DNA of 64,000 nucleotides from Bacillota bacterium (lineage in GTDB: Bacteria > Bacillota > Clostridia > Acetivibrionales > DSM-1351). The position numbers and the translations under genes are program-made. The stretch covers positions 1 through 64,000 of the forward strand of contig JAEWMS010000077.1 in assembly GCA_023393115.1 (NCBI GenBank). The letters are read 5' to 3'. Every line of letters starts with the position of its first letter. Position 1 is the first letter of the stretch. Positions 58,662-64,000 of this stretch are shown one piece after another. The notes below the pieces were generated by a model, which was not told the origin of the DNA, did no database searches, and was given only the letters and a program-made list of their open reading frames with translations.

Positions 58662-60239
58662 TTATTCCAGCTTATTTATAAAATCAATTATATGATCTAT
58701 AACATACTGAGGTATATTTGCCTTGTCATAGTACTCTCTCGGGGTGCTTTCACCCTCACAATCTGTAAGAAGATGATTTAATCTGGGATACAGTTTGAAA
58801 TCGGAATTGATATTCTGACCGAAGGCCTTCTGCCAATTAGTATAGTCTATATCTGATTTTACCAGGAAATCTCTCTGTCCCTGCATAACAAGAAAAGGCT
58901 GAGTAAGTCTTTCCGCCATTCCCATTACATCATAGCTTTTCATGTCGCTGAAATAGAACTCATTGCCCATGATATAAGAGTCAGGAGGGTTTTTAGGATC
59001 AAAACCCTCTGATTTAAGCAGGTTTACCTGTTCAGTTACATATTCAACCTGTTCCCGGCTTGAATAACCTTTTTCTTGTAAATACTGATAGTACTCCGTA
59101 AAAGTCTCATACTGCGGCCTTGAAATACTATTTATGATAATTCCGGCTTTGAATGTGTCCCCCGCAGTGGTCAATATTCGGGGTAATGCATACCCTCCAA
59201 GACCATGGCCTAGAACAATAATTTTTGTAATGTCTATTTCATCAACACTTTTCAGGTATTCTGCCGCCCTATATACATCCTGCTCAATTTCTTCATTCAG
59301 AGTCACATTTGCTACAAGCTGCATTTTTGTACTATGTACTAATGACCTTTTGTCATACCTTAGCACTGCAATATTGTTGGCAGCAAGACCTGCTGCTAAA
59401 TCTCTAAAGGGTTTTATACTTCCCGTAGTACCGTCTCTGTCGGTCGGGCCTGCATCTTGAACCAGAATAACAACAGGAAAAGGCCCATTCCCCTCAGGCA
59501 ACGTAAGTGTTCCCGGAAGCTGCCAGGGACTGCTCCCAAAGGTAACTTCCTTTTCGGAAAAACTGACCTTTGCTATATACTTGGGTTCCGGTGCGGGTTC
59601 AGGCTGTTTACCCTGGAAGCCTAGTTCATCAATCTTCCCTTCACTGTTAAACTTTATGGTATACCAGATGTTTTGAACTTCCTTGAAGGGTATTCCTACT
59701 GACTTATGTAAAGTGTTCGTCCAAAATTCAACTTTTTGGTCCTGGAGCTCTAGTGCAGTAACATTTTCGGCAAGTGACTTCAGATATTCTTGATTAATGT
59801 AATTGGAAAAGGTTCTGCTCAAAAGTGTTGAGGCCTCATCTATACTGTCGTTCATCAGTAGATTAATAAACTGTTTACCTATAATAGTCAAGCAGTCCTG
59901 TTCTGAGATATCAACACCAAGTTCACTGTTAATTACACTTAAAGGCAGTTGAGTCCTTCCCCCTGAAATTATGATCTCGTCCTCCAGAGTTTTTTCTGTT
60001 CCATTGGAGGTAATAATATTACTGCCTACTTTCAGTTCCAATGTATTATCATTATATTTTATGACGGCAGTTTTAAGTTCAGGCTTCCAGAATATATCTC
60101 CTCCAAGGCTCTCACAAATGTACTTAACAGGGTATATATTCTCCTTTTTTTCACTTGTGTTGTCGCTTGCTGCGTTAGCAGTACTGAAAGGGGAATTTAG
60201 GATAAAGGTAGTGCATAGAAAGAGTACAAATTTTTTCAT
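58662..60239 (-). CDS. Secreted alpha/beta-hydrolase-like protein with nucleophile position changed
   Basis: A 525-residue exported protein in three parts. A signal peptide (FVLFLCTTFILNSPFSTANA) precedes a copper-amine-oxidase-N-like stalk domain (about 35-115) and a DUF3887-type domain (about 118-220). An alpha/beta-hydrolase domain follows (about 235-525). The last has DAGPTDRDGTTG and AVLRYDKRS as in the family, and a C-terminal His in YPRLNHLL. But the nucleophile elbow, GHSLGG in relatives, is GHGLGG here, with GGT replacing the Ser codon. The HGSG oxyanion block is QDAG. It is thus probably inactive as a hydrolase, or works differently. Confidence 0.85.
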   Translation of the reverse strand: MKKFVLFLCTTFILNSPFSTANAASDNTSEKKENIYPVKYICESLGGDIFWKPELKTAVIKYNDNTLELKVGSNIITSNGTEKTLEDEIIISGGRTQLPLSVINSELGVDISEQDCLTIIGKQFINLLMNDSIDEASTLLSRTFSNYINQEYLKSLAENVTALELQDQKVEFWTNTLHKSVGIPFKEVQNIWYTIKFNSEGKIDELGFQGKQPEPAPEPKYIAKVSFSEKEVTFGSSPWQLPGTLTLPEGNGPFPVVILVQDAGPTDRDGTTGSIKPFRDLAAGLAANNIAVLRYDKRSLVHSTKMQLVANVTLNEEIEQDVYRAAEYLKSVDEIDITKIIVLGHGLGGYALPRILTTAGDTFKAGIIINSISRPQYETFTEYYQYLQEKGYSSREQVEYVTEQVNLLKSEGFDPKNPPDSYIMGNEFYFSDMKSYDVMGMAERLTQPFLVMQGQRDFLVKSDIDYTNWQKAFGQNINSDFKLYPRLNHLLTDCEGESTPREYYDKANIPQYVIDHIIDFINKLE

Positions 60240-60451
60240 AAAATGCTCCGGATTTATATGTCTTTTTATCTAATGCATGGGTATTCTTGAATTTTTAGAG
60301 TTTACCATAATTATATTTATAATAACATATTTACCTGTAATAAAAAATTACGGAATTTTCAAGTTTACATTTCAAAAATATTATGAAGATATTAGGTAAC
60401 TTTAAGGAAATTAACGAGACACTTTAATGATAATTAATTTTTACTATTTAA

Positions 60452-60488
60452 CTAAAAAGACTGATTCAGTTTATTTACCGAATCAGTC
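60452..60488 (-). terminator. Terminator of the feo-fur operon
   Basis: A 9-bp perfect stem (GACTGATTC/GAATCAGTC) with a 12-base loop and TTTTTAG on the minus strand, about 20 bp past the fur stop. Confidence 0.9.
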
Positions 60489-60508
60489 CTATTTTTTCTA
60501 TCAGTTTC

Positions 60509-60949
60509 TTATTGTCTGCATTTACTGCACAAACCATAAAATTGCACTCTGTGGTCTTTAACCAGAAAACCGTTTTGTATTAGTATCTGCTCTTCCAGAG
60601 AGTCCAGAAGATCCTCCTCAACCTCAGATACTGAACCGCAGGAGCTGCAAATCAAATGGTGGTGACGGTGATCTTCATTAGGCTTAACAAGCTCATAACG
60701 ACTAAAGCCATCATCAAAATCCAGCTTGTGTACCAACCCCAGTTTATCAAGAAGAATCATTGTTCTGTAAACTGTTGCAAGCCCAATTTCAGGGTTTTTT
60801 TCTTTTACAATAATAAAAAGTTCTTCCGTACTCACATGTTGACCGGAGCATTGAATCATAGCTTCGAGAATTGCAGCCCTCTGGCCGGTGAACTTGTAGC
60901 CACATTCCTTCAATTTCTCCTTTAAAAAGGCACTATCACCAGTATTCAA
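60509..60949 (-). CDS. fur: Ferric uptake regulator, Fur family
   Basis: A 146-residue metalloregulator. The winged helix has GYKFTGQRAAILEAM and PEIGLATVYRTMILLDKLGLVHKL. The metal site has EDHRHHHLICSSCGSVSEV with the regulatory histidines, and the structural zinc cysteines CSSC and CSKC. The TTG used is 8 bases past GAGGGGA and gives the normal length; longer in-frame starts do not. It is the last gene of an operon with feoAB, whose promoter has two Fur boxes, so its synthesis should fall when iron is plentiful. PerR or Zur specificity is not excluded. Confidence 0.93.
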   Translation of the reverse strand: MNTGDSAFLKEKLKECGYKFTGQRAAILEAMIQCSGQHVSTEELFIIVKEKNPEIGLATVYRTMILLDKLGLVHKLDFDDGFSRYELVKPNEDHRHHHLICSSCGSVSEVEEDLLDSLEEQILIQNGFLVKDHRVQFYGLCSKCRQ

Positions 60950-60962
60950 AACAAAACTCCCC

Positions 60963-61133
60963 TCAGTCTTTTTTACAGGTTTTCCACAAAGAGCAGCCTT
61001 TGCAGTCTTCACATCCTTTTTTATTAATATATATTTTACCACATCTTGGGCATTTTGTATTTTCTTTTTTGATGTTATTCTCAATAACGGTACTATCATA
61101 AGTATAACTGCACTGAGGACACTTGATTAACAT
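60963..61133 (-). CDS. Small zinc-ribbon protein of the feo operon
   Basis: A 56-residue protein with CPQC, CPRC and a third block CEDCKGC followed by KTC. The first two are a zinc ribbon (CxxC...CxxC) and the last resembles small iron-sulfur or zinc sites. Proteins of this size often follow feoB in Firmicutes. It may help FeoB or bind iron. ATG follows GGAAGGT. It lies between feoB and fur with short gaps, in the same operon. Confidence 0.75.
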   Translation of the reverse strand: MLIKCPQCSYTYDSTVIENNIKKENTKCPRCGKIYINKKGCEDCKGCSLWKTCKKD

Positions 61134-61160
61134 ATATCTACCTTCCTTCAACTGCAACTT

Positions 61161-62969
61161 CTATATTACAAACCTTGCCAGAACCCCTCCGATTAGAAAC
61201 GCTATGGCAAAACTTCCAAGCCATATTGCAGTAGCCTCAAGTTTTGATCTCTCCTTGAATATCATAATGATTGAAGCTACACATGGTACAAATAAGGTTA
61301 TGGTTATCAGTGCAACAAACATTTGTCCGTTTGTTAATATCATATGACTTAAGCCTGCCGCTCCGAAATCTCTTCTGATTATGCCCATAATAAATACTAC
61401 AGATGCCTGTTCAGGCAGCTTCAGCCATTGTACAGTCACAGGTGCTATTGCATGCTCAATGGCAGTTAAAGCTCCTGTATATTGTAATACGGTAATTAAA
61501 ACAGCACCGATAGCAAATATTGGAGTTGCTTCAAAAATAAATGCCTTTGTTTTAACCAGGGTCTTCTTCAATACATTCTTTACCTGTGGTAACCTTATAG
61601 GCGGTAAATCTATAAACAGCGATGTGGATTCTCCCGGAAGAAACCTATTCATTAAGGCCCCGGATATCCCGAATATTAATATTAGTAACACGGTATATGC
61701 AATTATATACTTAAAGCCCAAAGGAGTCAGAAGACCGATTATTACTCCGAACTGAGCAGAGCAAGGAATGGTCAGTCCCAGTAAGAAAGTAGCTATGATT
61801 CTTTCTCTTTTTGAGCCTAATAACCTTGTGGTCAAAGTAGCCATGGTAACACAACCGAAGCCGAGAATCAGCGGAATTATCGCTCTTCCATTCAATCCGA
61901 CTTTTGACAATGCTTTGTCGGATAAAACAGCAATCCTTGGCAGAAGTCCTGAATCCTCCATCAGAGACATTAACAGATAAAAACCTATGGTAAGGGGAAG
62001 TAATAGCCCCAGCATATATATAGGCGTCATTGTCAGAAGCCCGAAATCACCGATAAACAGACTGCCTATAAATGAATCCTTGGGCATAAAACTCAGAATA
62101 TCTTCAATAAATGGCTTATATATCCCCTCCATAACCGTGGCTTCTGTAAAGTCAACCACAATCTGAGCAACAAAAACACCTATAAACCAGAACATTGCAG
62201 TTAAAATCAAAAGGAGAATGGGAAGTCCTGTGATGGGCTTCAGCATAAGCCTACCCAGCTTTGTACCGAAACTTGAGCCCTCAAAGGAATCCGAAATAAC
62301 TTCATTGATTATTTTGTCAACTCTTTCTCTTCTTTTTTTGTATATCTCATCGCGTTTTTCCCCAGGTGTCAGGCCTTTTCTTTCAGAGATCACCTCATCC
62401 TCTTCCAGAATGAGTAACGCCTCGGCCTCAGAGATTTCAGAAGATACCATCCCAGAGATCATTTCCTGAATTCCCTCAGTTTTATTTCCGACTCTGGCCT
62501 TTGCGATATTTTTCTTTATATCATTAATCCCGATTCCTTTTAATGCTGAAGTAGCAAATACTTCTACCCCCAGAAATTCAGACAGCTTTTTTATATCAAT
62601 CGTAATGCCGTTTTTTGTGGCCTCATCAATAAGGTTAACAGCAACAACTACCTTTTTCCCCATATCAATTAGCTGTTGGGTCAAAAAAATATCTCTCTGC
62701 ATATGAACAGCATCAATAACATTAAGAACTATATCACCGTTAAGGATTACATCTCTGGCTACTCGTTCCTCATCATTAAACGAGGATACACCATATATTC
62801 CAGGAGTATCCTCTACTATATAATCATCAAACCGTCCGGAGCTTATATCTACTGTTGTTCCCGGAAAATTTGATACATCAACATATTTACCTGTAAGTGA
62901 ATTAAAGAAAACCGACTTACCAACATTCGGATTCCCAACAAGAACAAGGTGCTTTGTATTTTGTTTCAT
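61161..62969 (-). CDS. feoB: Ferrous iron transporter FeoB
   Basis: A 602-residue transporter. The N-terminal G domain has G1 GNPNVGKS, switch I GTTVDISSG, G3 EDTPGIYG and G4 NLIDE. A helical linker leads to a membrane domain of about eight helices, with the Gate motif ISLMEDSGLLPRIAVLSD, LGFGCVTMATLTTR and a second gate GIIRRDFGAAG. It moves Fe(II) inward and is shorter than the E. coli protein, as in most clostridia. ATG follows GGGGG. It is preceded by feoA 24 bp upstream. Confidence 0.97.
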   Translation of the reverse strand: MKQNTKHLVLVGNPNVGKSVFFNSLTGKYVDVSNFPGTTVDISSGRFDDYIVEDTPGIYGVSSFNDEERVARDVILNGDIVLNVIDAVHMQRDIFLTQQLIDMGKKVVVAVNLIDEATKNGITIDIKKLSEFLGVEVFATSALKGIGINDIKKNIAKARVGNKTEGIQEMISGMVSSEISEAEALLILEEDEVISERKGLTPGEKRDEIYKKRRERVDKIINEVISDSFEGSSFGTKLGRLMLKPITGLPILLLILTAMFWFIGVFVAQIVVDFTEATVMEGIYKPFIEDILSFMPKDSFIGSLFIGDFGLLTMTPIYMLGLLLPLTIGFYLLMSLMEDSGLLPRIAVLSDKALSKVGLNGRAIIPLILGFGCVTMATLTTRLLGSKRERIIATFLLGLTIPCSAQFGVIIGLLTPLGFKYIIAYTVLLILIFGISGALMNRFLPGESTSLFIDLPPIRLPQVKNVLKKTLVKTKAFIFEATPIFAIGAVLITVLQYTGALTAIEHAIAPVTVQWLKLPEQASVVFIMGIIRRDFGAAGLSHMILTNGQMFVALITITLFVPCVASIIMIFKERSKLEATAIWLGSFAIAFLIGGVLARFVI

Positions 62970-62993
62970 AAAAACCCCCGATGTAACTTTCTA

Positions 62994-63215
62994 TTAGCTT
63001 ACCTTTGAAATAACTATTTGTTGAGCAAGCTTTCTGCTGATAGCTACTTCCTGCATTCTATTCTGTAATACAATAGGACCGGAAGGAAGTTTTTCTGAAC
63101 ATTTCAGCTTTGAACCCTCATATATGCATAAACGAATGGCTTGAGCACGGATATCCTTATCCTTGATTGATAATATTTCAATCTCTTCTCCTCTATTCAC
63201 CATATCTAATGTCAT
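62994..63215 (-). CDS. feoA: Ferrous iron transport protein FeoA
   Basis: A 73-residue SH3-like cytoplasmic protein that stimulates FeoB. It has the family start MTLDMVNRGEEIEILSIKDKDIRAQAIRLCIYEG, with C replacing the usual G-(M/I) turn residue, and ends in VAISRKLAQQIVI. The ATG used follows GGAAGGTGGGG. It is first in the operon, directly after two Fur boxes. Confidence 0.93.
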   Translation of the reverse strand: MTLDMVNRGEEIEILSIKDKDIRAQAIRLCIYEGSKLKCSEKLPSGPIVLQNRMQEVAISRKLAQQIVISKVS

Positions 63216-63247
63216 ATATACCCCACCTTCCATACATTATGTCAATT

Positions 63248-63262
63248 TGATAATAATTCTCA
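63248..63262 (-). promoter_or_regulatory. Fur box, promoter-proximal to feoA
   Basis: TGATAATAATTCTCA matches the 7-1-7 Fur box (TGATAATnATTATCA) at 13 of 14 fixed positions. It lies downstream of the predicted -10. Confidence 0.8.
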
Positions 63263-63278
63263 ATTATCTTCAAATATA

Positions 63279-63307
63279 ATATTAAATCAATTGATAATCA
63301 TTGTCAA
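63279..63307 (-). promoter_or_regulatory. Predicted feoA promoter
   Basis: Minus-strand TTGACA (63307-63302), 17 bp, TAATAT (63284-63279). The spacer contains a Fur box, so bound Fur would block polymerase. Confidence 0.8.
63292..63306 (-). promoter_or_regulatory. Fur box within the feoA promoter
   Basis: TGATAATCATTGTCA matches the 7-1-7 Fur box at 13 of 14 fixed positions, overlapping the -35 and spacer. Confidence 0.85.
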
Positions 63308-63360
63308 TATGATATGTGTTAAAAGTTTATCAAAATTTACACCAAAATTTATACACTTTT

Positions 63361-64000
63361 TTAGTGAGGGTCAATAGGTGTTACACGCTTAATTTGACCG
63401 GGTGCTACTGAGAATCCACCGGTATAGTTAAGCATAGATGATATAATCCTCACAGCTTCAGCCCTTGAGATTGTATTCCCAGGTTTAAATGTACCATCAG
63501 GATAACCAGAAATAATATTATTCTGAGAAAGCAAAATTATTGAATTGCTAGACCAGGGATTGGTCTCAGGACTTACATCACTGTATATTTTTTGTGAGAA
63601 ATTGACTGTGTCAGGGCTATACAAGACTTTATCACATACAACCGCAAACTCTTCTCTGGTAATGTTCTTTTCTGGGTAGAACAAATTTTCGTTATATCCG
63701 GTAAATATACCGTATTGTTTTGTAATTGAGATTTGTTTTTCAGCCCAATGACCCACTGTGTCTGAGAAAGTACCCGAACCAGTTTCATTCTCCAGACCAA
63801 GAACCTTTACAAGCAATGAAGCAGCTTGTGCTCTGGTTAAACGGCCATTTGGAATAAAACGCTTGTCAGGAAATCCGGATACATAACCTTTCTGAGTCAG
63901 ATTAATGATATAACTTTGTGCCCAGTTGTTTTCCAAATCAACAAATGGTTTCCCGTACAACCATAAGCTGTAATTTCTCCACAAATGCTCGGGCTCCTGG
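63361..64000 (-). CDS. C-terminal part of a protein with three S-layer homology domains
   Basis: The reading frame is open to the window edge, so the N terminus is missing. The visible 212 residues are three consecutive SLH domains: FVDLENNWAQSYI...GYVSGFPDKRF; FSDTVGHWAEKQI...GIFTGYNENLF; YSDVSPETNPWSS...NIISGYPDGTF. Each ends in the ITRAEAxxxI-type motif, here RLTRAQAASLL, NITREEFAVVC and TISRAEAVRII. These domains bind secondary polymers of the cell wall, so the full protein is surface-attached. The first segment (LWRNYSLWLYGKPF) belongs to the unseen upstream region. Its function depends on the missing part. Confidence 0.9.
   Translation of the reverse strand, partial: QEPEHLWRNYSLWLYGKPFVDLENNWAQSYIINLTQKGYVSGFPDKRFIPNGRLTRAQAASLLVKVLGLENETGSGTFSDTVGHWAEKQISITKQYGIFTGYNENLFYPEKNITREEFAVVCDKVLYSPDTVNFSQKIYSDVSPETNPWSSNSIILLSQNNIISGYPDGTFKPGNTISRAEAVRIISSMLNYTGGFSVAPGQIKRVTPIDPH

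Overview
The window looks like chromosomal DNA of a low-GC, anaerobic, endospore-forming member of the Clostridia, plausibly close to the Ruminiclostridium/Clostridium cellulolyticum group. The basis is the AT-rich sequence, strong GGAGG ribosome binding sites with frequent TTG/GTG starts, a ferredoxin-linked 2-oxoacid oxidoreductase, type III glutamine synthetase, the spore protease gpr, a CotF-like coat protein, FeoB and an S-layer-homology protein. The genus is inference; no rRNA or tRNA gene is visible. Most genes lie on the minus strand.

Layout: 0-1.3 kb is a gene-free stretch with a degenerate tandem repeat of about 134 bp and a broken proC-like gene. 1.3-8.3 kb holds DinB-like and methyltransferase genes, a Gfo/Idh/MocA oxidoreductase, an ABC exporter divergent from an AraC regulator, and a small gene pair framed by 37-bp imperfect direct repeats next to a polysaccharide deacetylase. 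8.4-17 kb holds a secreted protein, an AlkZ-related protein, DUF3795, an M24 peptidase-WYL regulator pair, an orphan Cache histidine kinase and a membrane transglutaminase-like protein. 17-24.5 kb carries glnN and a four-gene ABC transporter/two-component module. 24.6-31.6 kb carries the korDABC operon, a membrane MutS-like ATPase, a P-loop ATPase, tcdA and a flavodoxin-like reductase. 31.6-41.4 kb holds a lipoprotein-like unknown, an amidohydrolase, a ferredoxin, a TetR-controlled ABC-2 exporter, a coat protein, a divergent LigA, an M50-type protein and gpr. 41.5-51.2 kb holds rpsT, hemW, a MATE pump, small acetyltransferase/VOC/YdeI genes with decayed fragments, a lone pgk, and a GntR-ABC operon.

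51.2-55.9 kb is a thiamin operon (thiD-thiC-thiM-thiE-thiW) preceded by two complete TPP riboswitches in tandem, each with its own terminator and behind one good promoter. It combines de novo pyrimidine synthesis with thiazole salvage and uptake. 56-60.3 kb holds a GNAT, a Gly/Asn-rich probable coat protein, tdk, a tocopherol-cyclase-like protein and a secreted alpha/beta-hydrolase whose nucleophile position is glycine. 60.5-63.3 kb is an iron operon, feoA-feoB-zinc ribbon-fur, with two Fur boxes at its promoter, so Fur should control its own synthesis. The window ends inside a gene for a protein with three SLH domains.

The most unusual items are the repeat array at 66-570, the tandem TPP riboswitches, a perfect 30-bp palindrome over the ribosome binding site of the tocopherol-cyclase-like gene, and the nucleophile-less hydrolase. 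I did not see a clearly new multi-gene system; the repeat array is the best candidate for something undescribed.
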